Below are positions 51,408-60,412 of a DNA stretch of 64,000 nucleotides, one piece after another. The notes under the pieces were generated by a model that saw only the letters and a program-made list of their open reading frames with translations, had not been told where the DNA came from and made no database searches. Source of the DNA: LSUCC0057 sp048549915 (lineage in GTDB: Bacteria; Pseudomonadota; Gammaproteobacteria; Pseudomonadales; Porticoccaceae); NCBI GenBank assembly GCA_048549915.1, contig JBLYYE010000043.1, positions 1-64,000 of the forward strand. The letters are read 5' to 3'. Positions within the stretch are counted from its first letter, which is position 1. Each line of letters begins with the position of its first letter. The position numbers and the translations under genes were made by a program.

Positions 51408-52250
51408 TTAGCTACCGAGTAAGTTGTTGCAGAGCCGGCTAGTGGGCCGCCACTGGTTCATGGTGTAAAAGTGCAAGCCGGGGGCGCCGCCGGCTACCAG
51501 TTGCTCGCAGAGACGGGTGACGACCTCGAGACCATACTCGATTAAATCCTCACTGCTGTCGGCGCGCTCTTTAAGTTGCCAGCGCAACCAGCGCGGGATA
51601 TCGGCGCCACAGCTCTCCGAAAAGCGCAACAAATTTTGATAGTTGGTCAACGGCATAATGCCCGGCACGATCGGTTGGTCGATACCCGCTTTCTGACAGC
51701 TGTCGACAAACCTAAAGTACGCCTCCGGGTTGTAAAAGTATTGGGTGATAGCGGCATCGGCCCCGGCGCGAAACTTTTCACCCAGCCAGTAGATATCGCG
51801 GCTATAGCTCTCTGCCTCGGGGTGTATTTCCGGGTAAGCGGCGACCAATATATGGAACTGGTCGCCGGTTTCGCGACGAATAAATTCAACCAGTTGGTTG
51901 GCGTGTACCAGCTGGCTGGCACCGCCCATACCAGAGGGCAAGTCGCCGCGCAGGGCGACGATGTGCTCGACTCCGGCCGCAGCGTAATCGCCCAGCAGTG
52001 CGGCGATGGTCTGCTCGCCATCACCACCAAAAGAGAGATGGGGTGCGGCGCGGCTGCCGGCATCTATCAGTTCAACGACTGCGTTCTTGGTCGTATCGCG
52101 AGTTGAGCCGCCAGCGCCGTAAGTGACCGAAAAATACTCGGGGTTAAACTGCGCCAGCTGGCTGCGGGTCTGGGCTAAGTTAATGCGCCCCTGATCAGTT
52201 TTGGGCGGGAAAAACTCAAAACTGATCGGCACACTGCGTTGCTCTGTCAT
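51408..52250 (-). CDS. metF: 5,10-methylenetetrahydrofolate reductase
   Basis: A 280-residue FAD enzyme that makes 5-methyltetrahydrofolate for methionine synthase. ISFEFFPPKTDQGRINL carries the catalytic Glu; FSVTYGAGGSTRDTT, HIVALRGDLPSG and ITQYFYNPEAYFRFVD are the other conserved blocks. It is slightly shorter than E. coli MetF (296). It lies 14 bases after ahcY in the SAM-cycle operon and supplies the methyl group that closes the cycle; no metE or metH is in the window. Confidence 0.95.
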   Translation of the reverse strand: MTEQRSVPISFEFFPPKTDQGRINLAQTRSQLAQFNPEYFSVTYGAGGSTRDTTKNAVVELIDAGSRAAPHLSFGGDGEQTIAALLGDYAAAGVEHIVALRGDLPSGMGGASQLVHANQLVEFIRRETGDQFHILVAAYPEIHPEAESYSRDIYWLGEKFRAGADAAITQYFYNPEAYFRFVDSCQKAGIDQPIVPGIMPLTNYQNLLRFSESCGADIPRWLRWQLKERADSSEDLIEYGLEVVTRLCEQLVAGGAPGLHFYTMNQWRPTSRLCNNLLGS

Positions 52251-52264
52251 TGCGTTTGCCTTTC

Positions 52265-53641
52265 TTAATAGCGGTACTGGTCGTCTTTGAATGGACCGTT
52301 CACGGTCACACCGATGTAGTCGGCTTGGCGCTGGCTCAATTGTGTGATCACTCCGCCAAAACCGCGCACCATGTGGGCTGCTACCTCTTCATCGAGTTGC
52401 TTGGGCAGTACTTCTACACGCAACAGTTGGGCTTTCTGTTCGGCGCTAGCATTGGCAAAGGCCTGCTGATAGAGATGGATCTGCGCCAGTACTTGGTTGG
52501 CAAATGAGCCATCCATAATGCGGCTGGGGTGGCCAGTGGCGTTGCCCAAGTTGACCAAGCGCCCTTCTGAAAGCAGCAGCAGGTAGTCGTGGTTGGCGCG
52601 GTCGCGGTAAATTTTGTGCACTTGAGGTTTGATCTCTTGCCACTCCCAATTCTTGCGCATGAAGGCGGTGTCAATCTCGTTGTCGAAGTGGCCGATGTTA
52701 CAAACTAAACAACCTGAGCGAAGTGCTTTAAGGATTTCGGCGCTGCAGACATCGACATTGCCTGTGGTGGTTACCACCAGGTCAAAGGCGCTGACAGTGG
52801 CCACGTCGACACCGGCATCGGGGTTGCCGCCAATGTAGGGAGAGACCACTTCAAAGCCATCCATACAGGCTTGCATGGCGCAGATCGGATCGATCTCGGT
52901 GACACGCACAATCATGCCCTCTTGGGCGAGTGACTGCGCAGAGCCTTTGCCGACATCGCCGTAGCCGATAACCAGGGCTTTCTTACCCATTAGCAGGTGA
53001 TCGGTGCCGCGCTTAATGGCATCGCTCAAGCTGTGGCGACAGCCGTATTTATTGTCATTTTTAGACTTGGTGACCGAGTCGTTGACGTTGATCGCCGGCA
53101 CTTTGAGTTCGCCATTGTTGAGCATCTCATAAAGGCGGTGAACACCGGTGGTGGTCTCCTCGGTAATACCGTGAACGCGTTCCAGTACCTCGGGGTATTT
53201 CTGATGCAGCAGTGCAGTCAAGTCACCGCCATCATCGAGGATCATGTTGGCATCCCAAGGTTTGCCATCTTTTAATACCTGCTGCTCCAGACACCAGTCG
53301 TATTCCTCTTCGGTTTCACCTTTCCAAGCGAATACCGGCGTACCAGCGGCGGCAATGGCTGCTGCGGCGTGATCTTGCGTGGAGAAGATATTGCACGAGG
53401 TCCAGCGCACCTCGGCTCCGAGCGCTTCGAGTGTCTGGATCAGCACAGCAGTTTGAATGGTCATGTGAATACAGCCGAGAATCTTGGCGCCGGCCAGTGG
53501 CTGTGCAGCGGCATATTTGTCGCGCAGAGCGATCAGAGCCGGCATTTCAGTTTCGGCGATAGCGATCTCTTGGCGGCCAAATTCCGCTAAGCCAATATCG
53601 GCCACTTTGTAATCTGTTTTAATATCGAGTTGTGCGTTCAT
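52265..53641 (-). CDS. ahcY: S-adenosylhomocysteine hydrolase
   Basis: A 458-residue NAD-dependent enzyme splitting SAH to adenosine and homocysteine. Blocks: LGCIHMTIQTAVLIQTLEAL, EVRWTSCNIFSTQDHAAAAI, the Lys/Asp region NVNDSVTKSKNDNKYGCRHS, NAD-binding KALVIGYGDVGKGSAQSLA, and the C-terminal Lys/Tyr dimer region that ends DQYRY. The frame runs back to 53755, but the ATG at 53641 with GGAG upstream is the natural start. The 34 bases to metK are too short to hold an SAH riboswitch. Confidence 0.96.
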   Translation of the reverse strand: MNAQLDIKTDYKVADIGLAEFGRQEIAIAETEMPALIALRDKYAAAQPLAGAKILGCIHMTIQTAVLIQTLEALGAEVRWTSCNIFSTQDHAAAAIAAAGTPVFAWKGETEEEYDWCLEQQVLKDGKPWDANMILDDGGDLTALLHQKYPEVLERVHGITEETTTGVHRLYEMLNNGELKVPAINVNDSVTKSKNDNKYGCRHSLSDAIKRGTDHLLMGKKALVIGYGDVGKGSAQSLAQEGMIVRVTEIDPICAMQACMDGFEVVSPYIGGNPDAGVDVATVSAFDLVVTTTGNVDVCSAEILKALRSGCLVCNIGHFDNEIDTAFMRKNWEWQEIKPQVHKIYRDRANHDYLLLLSEGRLVNLGNATGHPSRIMDGSFANQVLAQIHLYQQAFANASAEQKAQLLRVEVLPKQLDEEVAAHMVRGFGGVITQLSQRQADYIGVTVNGPFKDDQYRY

Positions 53642-53675
53642 GGTGAACTCCAGTATGAGTAGATTATTGGTCAGG

Positions 53676-54830
53676 TTAGAGCGCAGCGCGCAGAAGGGCG
53701 GCGCGGTCGGTGCGCTCCCAGGTAAAGTTGGCCAGTTCGCGGCCGAAGTGGCCATAGGCGGCAGTTTCGCGGTAAATCGGGCGGCGCAAATCGAGCATTT
53801 GAATTAAGCCGGCAGGGCGCAGGTCGAAGTGCTCGCGGACCAGCGCGACGATTTCGTTGTCGCTCAGTTTGCCGGTGCCAAAGGTGTTGATACTGATAGA
53901 GGTTGGCTCGGCGACACCGATGGCATAAGAGACTTGGATCTCACAGCGCTCAGCGAGCCCAGCGGCGACGATATTTTTCGCTACATAGCGCCCGGCATAC
54001 GCGGCCGAGCGGTCTACTTTGGTTGGGTCTTTGCCAGAAAAGGCGCCGCCACCGTGGTGGGCCATGCCGCCGTAGGTGTCGACAATAATTTTGCGCCCGG
54101 TTAAACCGCAGTCACCCATCGGGCCGCCAATAATAAACTTGCCGGTGGGATTGATGTGGTACTGGGTATCGGCGTGCAGCCACTGTTCTGGTAGCACCGG
54201 ATCGATGATCAGTTCGCGCACTGCCGCCTGCAGATCGGCTTGGCTGATGCTCTCGTCGTGTTGAGTGGAGAGCACCACCGCATCGACAGCAACCGGCATG
54301 CCTTGCTCGTAGCGCAGAGTGATCTGGCTCTTGGCATCGGGGCGCAACCAGCTCAGTGCGCCACTTTTGCGCAGCTCGGCCTGTTTTTCTACTAACCGGT
54401 GCGAGTAGTAGATGGGCGCCGGCATCAGTACCGGCGTCTCGTTGGTGGCGTAGCCAAACATCAATCCCTGGTCGCCGGCACCGATGGCTTTTTTCTCGCC
54501 CTCATCTACCCCTTGCGCGATATCGCTCGACTGTTTGCCGATGGCATTCAGTACCGCACAGCTGCGGCCATCAAAGCCGACATCGGAACTGTTGTAGCCA
54601 ATATCACAAATGACATCGCGGACGATCTCTTCGAGGTCGACATAGGTATTGGTGCGCACTTCACCGGCAACCACCGCCATACCGGTTTTTACCAAGGTCT
54701 CAACCGCCACGCGGGCGTGTGGGTCATCCTTGATGATGGCGTCGAGCACAGCATCAGAGATTTGGTCGGCCATTTTATCCGGATGGCCTTCGGAGACCGA
54801 CTCGGAGGTGAAGGTAGTGTATTGCGACAT
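53676..54830 (-). CDS. metK: S-adenosylmethionine synthetase
   Basis: A 384-residue enzyme (E. coli MetK: 384) making SAM from methionine and ATP. Signatures: SESVSEGHPDKMADQISDAVLDA with the ATP-binding His, GAGDQGLMFGYA, the P-loop-like GGGAFSGKDPTKVDRSAAY, and the C-terminal YGHFGREL. It follows the ArsR-methyltransferase gene by 21 bases and precedes ahcY by 34, so synthesis and recycling of the methyl donor are encoded together. Confidence 0.97.
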   Translation of the reverse strand: MSQYTTFTSESVSEGHPDKMADQISDAVLDAIIKDDPHARVAVETLVKTGMAVVAGEVRTNTYVDLEEIVRDVICDIGYNSSDVGFDGRSCAVLNAIGKQSSDIAQGVDEGEKKAIGAGDQGLMFGYATNETPVLMPAPIYYSHRLVEKQAELRKSGALSWLRPDAKSQITLRYEQGMPVAVDAVVLSTQHDESISQADLQAAVRELIIDPVLPEQWLHADTQYHINPTGKFIIGGPMGDCGLTGRKIIVDTYGGMAHHGGGAFSGKDPTKVDRSAAYAGRYVAKNIVAAGLAERCEIQVSYAIGVAEPTSISINTFGTGKLSDNEIVALVREHFDLRPAGLIQMLDLRRPIYRETAAYGHFGRELANFTWERTDRAALLRAAL

Positions 54831-54851
54831 GTGAGTTCCTCTGTAGCGCCG

Positions 54852-55871
54852 TTATCGGCTAGCTGCGAAATTGGTGGCAGCAATAAATTGACGAATTTGT
54901 AATCTGAAGCCATTGCGTTGAGCCAAGTAGAGACTTGCTGCAGGCGCAAGGCCGGCTGCAGCACACCACTCTTCAAGTGCTTCGGCGGCAAGCCCCAACC
55001 ACAGATCGCCGCAGGCGCTTTGCACCCAAGATTGATCGTGCTCACAGAGCTCGGTAATCAACAGCGAACCGCTGTCACTGAGCAGAGCGGCAGCGTCGGC
55101 AATGATTTCAGCGGGCGCCGCGTTGTGGTGAAGCACCATATTCAACGAGACTAGGTCTGCGCGAACTTCAGCCAGTGCAGGACTGCGGCTGTCGCCATGC
55201 AGGTAATTGATATTCTCGAGTCCGTACTCAGCCGTGCGCTGTTGGCAGGCGACTAGCATAGGCGCGGCATTTTCAACGGCCACCACGCGTTCGTAGTGGC
55301 GAGTTAAATAGGGCAAAAAATCGCCGTAACCTGGACCAATCTCAACGGCGCAGAGACGCTCGCCTGAGACATGTTGATCGACAAAGCGCTCGACGCTCTC
55401 ACCATAGTCTCGCCAGCTGGCAATGAGGTCCTGGTTGGCATCAAAGCGCTCGGCGTTGTCGTCAAAGAACTGCCGCGAATTGGCGCTGCGTTCAGCGTGG
55501 ACAGCATCGATTAGGCACTGCTGCTCGGATTCAATGCTCAGCTCGTCAACTGCCCGGTAGAGAGCGGTTAAAAACGCGCTAATAGAGTGCTCGGGGTGGG
55601 CACTGTTGCGGCGGTAAAAGATACTGGTCGCTTCTCGTCGAGTGGCCAGTAGCCCAGCATTGGCGAGTAGCTTGAGGTGATGGCTCATAGTCGATTGGCG
55701 TATCGAAAAAATCTGACAGAGCTCTAATACCCCGTAGGAGTTGTGTCGCAATACGCGCAATATCTGCATGCGCAAAGGATCTCCAGCGGCTTTGCAGAGC
55801 TGGGTCAGGGGCCCGTCGGCAGTGGTGACTGCACTGAGCGGGGCGCAATGGGAGGCGACAGAAGAAGACAT
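54852..55871 (-). CDS. ArsR-family regulator fused to a SAM-dependent methyltransferase domain
   Basis: A 339-residue fusion. Residues about 20-95 are an ArsR winged helix (LTQLCKAAGDPLRMQILRVL, then FSIRQSTMSHHLKLLANAGLLATRRE and a beta-hairpin wing TSIFYRRN). Residues about 150-320 are a class I methyltransferase with motif I VEIGPGYGDFLPYL and YLHGDSRSP. It heads the metK-ahcY-metF operon, as in Pseudomonas. A regulator that senses SAM or SAH through its methyltransferase fold is the natural inference, like SahR-type control of this pathway; an active enzyme is not excluded. A GTG at 55880 is an alternative start. A 40-bp palindrome lies 27 bases upstream. Confidence 0.9.
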   Translation of the reverse strand: MSSSVASHCAPLSAVTTADGPLTQLCKAAGDPLRMQILRVLRHNSYGVLELCQIFSIRQSTMSHHLKLLANAGLLATRREATSIFYRRNSAHPEHSISAFLTALYRAVDELSIESEQQCLIDAVHAERSANSRQFFDDNAERFDANQDLIASWRDYGESVERFVDQHVSGERLCAVEIGPGYGDFLPYLTRHYERVVAVENAAPMLVACQQRTAEYGLENINYLHGDSRSPALAEVRADLVSLNMVLHHNAAPAEIIADAAALLSDSGSLLITELCEHDQSWVQSACGDLWLGLAAEALEEWCAAAGLAPAASLYLAQRNGFRLQIRQFIAATNFAASR

Positions 55872-55897
55872 GCCGAGCACTTTATCACAGCGCCCTA

Positions 55898-55937
55898 CTA
55901 TATCGAAATTTTTTTATATAAAAAAATGTCCATATAG
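55898..55937. promoter_or_regulatory. 40-bp near-perfect palindrome, likely operator of the SAM-cycle operon
   Basis: Two 20-bp arms match at 18 of 20 pairs. The centre (55909-55926) is seven T, ATAT, seven A, a perfect 18-bp dyad. The outer arms are CTATAT and ATATAG. It lies between the ArsR-type regulator gene and tkt, 27 bases from the regulator's ATG, where a dimeric winged-helix repressor would act. The TATATA/TATAAA-like centre could also be the operon's -10 region. See findings. Confidence 0.6.
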
Positions 55938-56008
55938 CAAGAGTGCTAATGGATGCACAGATCGACTATTTGCCAGTTAAATAGTGAATAAACAGGCTTT
56001 TGAGTCGA

Positions 56009-56014
56009 TATAAT
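56009..56014 (+). promoter_or_regulatory. Consensus -10 ahead of tkt
   Basis: A perfect TATAAT, 111 bases before the tkt ATG, with no clear -35 at 17 bases. A small hairpin (GGCTC/GAGCC) lies in the leader around 56070-56084. Confidence 0.45.
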
Positions 56015-56124
56015 GGCACTTTTATTGTTTGCCCAGCCGCGCTGAGCGACAATAGCTGACTAAATTTAAGGGCTCCTTGAGAGCCGCCATAACCACAGAC
56101 GCACAAAGCGACAGGAGAAGATCA

Positions 56125-58149
56125 ATGGCTTCACGTAGAGAGTTGGCCAATGCCATTCGCGCCCTCAGTATGGACGCAGTTCAACAGGCCAACAGCGGCC
56201 ACCCCGGCGCCCCAATGGGTATGGCTGATATCGCCGAAGTGCTCTGGAACGATTACCTCAGCCACGATCCCAGCGACCCGAGCTGGTGCAACCGAGACCG
56301 CTTTGTCCTCTCCAACGGCCACGGTTCTATGTTGCTTTACTCGCTGCTGCATCTGGCCGGTTACGACCTGCCAATAGAAGAGCTGAAAAATTTCCGCCAA
56401 CTGCACAGCAAGACTCCTGGCCACCCCGAGTACGGCTATGCTCCCGGTGTTGAAACGACCACCGGTCCGCTCGGCCAAGGCATCTCCAATGCGGTCGGTA
56501 TGGCGCTGGCAGAGAAGATACTCGCCGCGCAATTTAATCGCGACCAACACGCGATTGTCGACCACTACACCTACACCTTCCTTGGTGACGGCTGTTTGAT
56601 GGAGGGCATCTCCCATGAAACGTGCTCTCTGGCTGGCACCTTAGGGCTGGGTAAATTGATCGCTTTTTACGACGACAACGGTATCTCTATCGACGGTGAT
56701 GTCGGCGGTGGCGACGGCCAGCCGGGGTGGTTCACCGATGATACACAAGCGCGGTTTGAATCCTACGGCTGGCAGGTTATCCCCGCCGTCGATGGCCACG
56801 ATGCCGACGCCATTAAAGCGGCCGTCGAGACGGCGCGCGCTGAGACTGGCAAGCCGACTCTGATCTGCTGCAAAACCGTAATTGGCTTTGGTTCGCCCAA
56901 CAAGCAGGGCAAAGAGGATTGCCACGGTGCCCCGCTGGGAGCAGACGAAATTGCCCTGACTCGTGCTCAGCTCGGCTGGCAGCACGGCCCATTTGAGATT
57001 CCCGCCGAGATTGCCCAAGCGTGGAGTGCCCGCGAGCGCGGTGCCGCTGCTCACGCGGCTTGGAGCGAGCGCTTTGCCGCTTATCGCGCCGCTTACCCTG
57101 AGCTCGCTGCCGAGTACAGCCGCCGTGTTAAAGGTGAACTGCCCGCCGACTTCATTGCCGGTGCCGACGCCTATATCGCCGAGTGCCAAGCCAAAATGGA
57201 AAAAGTAGCCTCGCGCAAAGCGTCTCAAAACAGCCTCAACGCATTTGGCCCACTGCTGCCTGAGCTGCTCGGTGGCTCGGCCGATTTGGCCGGGTCTAAC
57301 CTAACCTTGTGGTCCGGTGCAAAAGGTGTCAGTGCCGACGACGCCAGTGGCAACTACCTCTATTACGGAGTGCGCGAGTTTGGTATGAGCGCGATGATGA
57401 ACGGTATCGCCCTGCACGGCGGCTTCATCAACTACGGCGCCACGTTCCTGATGTTTATGGAGTACGCTCGCAATGCAGTGCGCATGGCAGCGCTGATGAA
57501 GCAGCGCGCTATTTTTGTCTACACCCACGACTCGGTGGGCCTCGGCGAAGATGGCCCGACACACCAACCGGTTGAACAGCTCAGTGCTCTGCGCAGCACC
57601 CCCAATCTTCACACTTGGCGCCCCTGTGATGCAGTCGAATCTGCGGTCTGCTGGAAGAGTGCCATAGTCCGCCACGACGGCCCCAGTGCGCTGGTGTTTA
57701 GCCGCCAAGGTTTGGCGCCGATGGCGCGCGATGCTGAGCAAGTTGCCAACATTGAGCGCGGCGGTTATGTGCTGCGCGCAGCTGCCAACCCGCAGGCGCT
57801 GTTAATCGCTACTGGCTCCGAGGTCGAGCTGGCCATGCAAGCTGCACAGCAGCTGGCAGAACAAGGCATTGAAGCGCAGGTGGTGTCGATGCCGTGTGCC
57901 GAACTGTTCAGCGCGCAAGATGCCGCTTACCGCGATAGCGTATTGCCACCAGCAGTGCGTGCACGGGTTGCGGTTGAGGCGCTGCACGCCGACTACTGGT
58001 ACAAGTTTGTCGGTCTCGACGGCCGCGTAGTCGGCATGACTAGCTTTGGCGAATCTGCCCCAGGCGATGTACTGATGAAGCATTTTGGTTTCACTGTCGA
58101 CAACGTAGTTGCAGCCGTCAAAGAGAGCGTGGCGCAGGTCGCTGGCTGA
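56125..58149 (+). CDS. tkt: Transketolase
   Basis: A 674-residue thiamine diphosphate enzyme moving two-carbon units between sugar phosphates. N-terminal SGHPGAPMGMADIAEVLW; the ThDP motif GDGCLMEGISHETCSLAGTLGLGKLI with the metal-site DDNGISIDG; the pyrimidine domain with YTHDSVGLGEDGPTHQPVEQ; and a C-terminal regulatory-like domain. The length is close to E. coli TktA (663). The frame opens at 56077, but the ATG at 56125 with AGGAG 7 bases before is preferred. It starts the tkt-epd-pgk-fba operon; the next gene begins 4 bases after its stop. Confidence 0.96.
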   Translation: MASRRELANAIRALSMDAVQQANSGHPGAPMGMADIAEVLWNDYLSHDPSDPSWCNRDRFVLSNGHGSMLLYSLLHLAGYDLPIEELKNFRQLHSKTPGHPEYGYAPGVETTTGPLGQGISNAVGMALAEKILAAQFNRDQHAIVDHYTYTFLGDGCLMEGISHETCSLAGTLGLGKLIAFYDDNGISIDGDVGGGDGQPGWFTDDTQARFESYGWQVIPAVDGHDADAIKAAVETARAETGKPTLICCKTVIGFGSPNKQGKEDCHGAPLGADEIALTRAQLGWQHGPFEIPAEIAQAWSARERGAAAHAAWSERFAAYRAAYPELAAEYSRRVKGELPADFIAGADAYIAECQAKMEKVASRKASQNSLNAFGPLLPELLGGSADLAGSNLTLWSGAKGVSADDASGNYLYYGVREFGMSAMMNGIALHGGFINYGATFLMFMEYARNAVRMAALMKQRAIFVYTHDSVGLGEDGPTHQPVEQLSALRSTPNLHTWRPCDAVESAVCWKSAIVRHDGPSALVFSRQGLAPMARDAEQVANIERGGYVLRAAANPQALLIATGSEVELAMQAAQQLAEQGIEAQVVSMPCAELFSAQDAAYRDSVLPPAVRARVAVEALHADYWYKFVGLDGRVVGMTSFGESAPGDVLMKHFGFTVDNVVAAVKESVAQVAG

Positions 58150-58153
58150 GCCG

Positions 58154-59191
58154 ATGATACGGCTGGCAATTAATGGTTATGGCCGCATTGGTCGCTCGGT
58201 GTTGCGTGCGCTGTACGAGTCGGGCGCGCGTCAGCATCTGCAGATTGTCGCCATTAATGAACCGGCCGACTGCCGAACGATTGTTCACCTCACTCGCTAT
58301 GACTCCACCCACGGCCGTTTTCCCGGGGAGGTGAGCTCTGCTGAAGAGCAGCTGGTGGTCAACGGCGACACCATCGCGATTAGCCACTGTGAAACGATAG
58401 CGGAGCTCGATTGGAGTGCCCATCAAGTTGACCTGGTGCTGGAGTGCAGCGGCCGCTTTACCGATCGCGCCACCGCCGAGCAACATCTGGCGCGCGGTGC
58501 ACAGCGAGTACTGTTTTCGCAGCCAGCCGAGGCCGATGTCGATGCCACCGTGGTTTACGGCTACAACCATGATCAGCTAGCAGAGTTGGGTAGTGAGCAA
58601 CGTATCGTCTCAGCTGCCTCGTGTTCAACTAATTGCGTGGTGCCGGTCATTGATGTCTTGGCACGTGAATTTGGTGTCGAGGGCGGAGTGATTACGACTA
58701 TCCATTCGGCGATGAACGACCAGCCGGTGATCGATGCCTACCACGCAACTGATTTGCGCAAAACCCGCGCTGCAATCCACTCGATCATCCCTGTCGATAC
58801 ATCGCTGGGGCGGGGTATCGATCGTTTAATGCCGGCCCTGTCGGGGCGCTTTGAGGCACAGGCGATGCGCGTGCCGACAATGAATGTATCGGCAATCGAT
58901 TTATCGGTAATGCTCAGCCAAGACACGACCGTGGCTGCTATTAACGCCGCACTGGCCTGCGCTGCCAGCGGCGAGTTGGGCGGCATACTTGGGGTGACCG
59001 AAGAGTTGCTCGCATCGTGCGATTTTAATCACGATCCGCGCAGCGGCATCGTCGATGCCGGCCAAACGCGGCTCAGCCAGCAGCGCCTCGCTAAAGTGTT
59101 GATCTGGTTTGACAACGAATGGGGCTATGCTAACCGTATGTTAGATACGGCACTGTGTTGGTACCAGTGTCCCACCGCCGCTAAACCATAA
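58154..59191 (+). CDS. epd: Erythrose-4-phosphate dehydrogenase
   Basis: A 345-residue member of the GAPDH superfamily. NAD-binding INGYGRIGRSVLRAL is at the N-terminus; the active Cys157 is in AASCSTNCVVPVID. TTIHSAMNDQPVIDAYH and HSIIPVDTSLGRGIDRL are closer to Epd than to GapA, and the final NEWGYANRMLDTALCW also fits. Epd oxidises erythrose-4-phosphate to 4-phosphoerythronate for pyridoxal phosphate synthesis; a residual glycolytic role is possible because it sits with pgk and fba. The start at 58154 follows the tkt stop by 4 bases; a longer frame from 58109 overlaps tkt and is unlikely. Confidence 0.88.
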   Translation: MIRLAINGYGRIGRSVLRALYESGARQHLQIVAINEPADCRTIVHLTRYDSTHGRFPGEVSSAEEQLVVNGDTIAISHCETIAELDWSAHQVDLVLECSGRFTDRATAEQHLARGAQRVLFSQPAEADVDATVVYGYNHDQLAELGSEQRIVSAASCSTNCVVPVIDVLAREFGVEGGVITTIHSAMNDQPVIDAYHATDLRKTRAAIHSIIPVDTSLGRGIDRLMPALSGRFEAQAMRVPTMNVSAIDLSVMLSQDTTVAAINAALACAASGELGGILGVTEELLASCDFNHDPRSGIVDAGQTRLSQQRLAKVLIWFDNEWGYANRMLDTALCWYQCPTAAKP

Positions 59192-59207
59192 ATTTTAAGG
59201 AGCCCCA

Positions 59208-60371
59208 ATGAGCGTTAAATTAATGAGTGACTTCGCCCTTTCCGGCCAACGGCTGTTGATCCGCGAAGATCTCAATGTTCCCGTTAAAGAGGGTGTTGTC
59301 ACCAGCGACGCGCGCATTCGCGCGGCACTGCCGACAATAAAGTTGGCAGTGAGTAGCGGCGCAAAGGTCCTGCTGATGTCGCATTTGGGGCGCCCTAGCG
59401 AAGGCCAGCCCGAAGCGGCTTATTCGCTGGCGCCTGTCGCCGCGCATTTGTCACAGCTCCTCGGTCAGACGGTGCGCTTGGTAGACGATTGGCGGGCCGG
59501 TGTTGAGCTCGCAGATGGCGAAGTGGCTCTGCTGGAAAACGTGCGCTTCAACGAGGGCGAAAAAGCCGATGATGCAGAGCTTGCCAAAGCTTACGCCAGC
59601 CTCTGCGATATTTTTGTCATGGATGCTTTTGGCACCGCCCACCGCGCGCAAGCGTCGACCCACGGCGTAGCTAAATACGCGCCGGCCGCTTGTGCTGGCC
59701 CGTTGCTCGCCGGCGAACTGGCAGCGCTGAAAAAAGCGCTCGCAGAGCCTGCCCGGCCGCTAGTAGCCATTGTCGGCGGCTCTAAAGTTTCGACTAAACT
59801 ACAGGTGCTGGAAGCGCTCGCCGATAAGTGTGACCAGCTCATTGTTGGCGGCGGTATCGCCAACACTTTCCTCGCCGCAGCTGGTAAGCCAGTGGGTAAG
59901 TCGCTTTGCGAGCACGAGCTACTCGACACCGCCCGAGCGCTGATGGCTAAAACCGCGATACCCCTACCGCAAGATGTAGTCGTCGGCAGCGAGTTCTCTG
60001 AACAGGCGCAGGCGCGCACACTGGCTGCAGAGGATGTCGGTGAAGCGGATATGATTTTTGATATCGGCCCGCAAGCCGCAGCTGAACTCGCCGAGTTACT
60101 CAAAGGTGCCGGCACTATTATTTGGAATGGCCCGGTCGGCGTATTTGAGTTTGACCAATTTGGTGCCGGCACCGAAGTGCTGGCAAAAGCGATAGGCGCC
60201 AGCGCAGGTTTCTCGATTGCCGGCGGTGGCGATACGCTGGCGGCGGTAGATAAATACGATATCGCCCAACAGATCTCATATATATCGACCGGTGGCGGTG
60301 CATTTTTAGAGTATGTCGAAGGCAAAACACTGCCGGCTGTGGCGATGCTCGAACAGCGCGCTAACGGTTAA
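59208..60371 (+). CDS. pgk: Phosphoglycerate kinase
   Basis: A 387-residue glycolytic and gluconeogenic kinase (E. coli Pgk: 387) interconverting 1,3-bisphosphoglycerate and 3-phosphoglycerate with ADP/ATP. RLLIREDLNVPVKEG and MSHLGRPSEGQPE are the substrate-binding N-domain; LLENVRFNEGE and the hinge follow; the C-domain has ALVAIVGGSKVSTKLQ-like sequence (PLVAIVGGSKVSTKLQVLEAL), FDIGPQAAAEL and IAGGGDTLAAVDKY. An AAGGAG site is at 59198-59203. Operon with epd (16-base gap) and fba. Confidence 0.97.
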   Translation: MSVKLMSDFALSGQRLLIREDLNVPVKEGVVTSDARIRAALPTIKLAVSSGAKVLLMSHLGRPSEGQPEAAYSLAPVAAHLSQLLGQTVRLVDDWRAGVELADGEVALLENVRFNEGEKADDAELAKAYASLCDIFVMDAFGTAHRAQASTHGVAKYAPAACAGPLLAGELAALKKALAEPARPLVAIVGGSKVSTKLQVLEALADKCDQLIVGGGIANTFLAAAGKPVGKSLCEHELLDTARALMAKTAIPLPQDVVVGSEFSEQAQARTLAAEDVGEADMIFDIGPQAAAELAELLKGAGTIIWNGPVGVFEFDQFGAGTEVLAKAIGASAGFSIAGGGDTLAAVDKYDIAQQISYISTGGGAFLEYVEGKTLPAVAMLEQRANG

Positions 60372-60412
60372 GCTCGCCCAACGATTAATAACACTTTAAA
60401 AGGAACTGACTC

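Noticed and set aside
53642..53675. SAH riboswitch ahead of ahcY
   Set aside because: Only 34 bases separate metK and ahcY, too short for the element, and no matching stem is seen.
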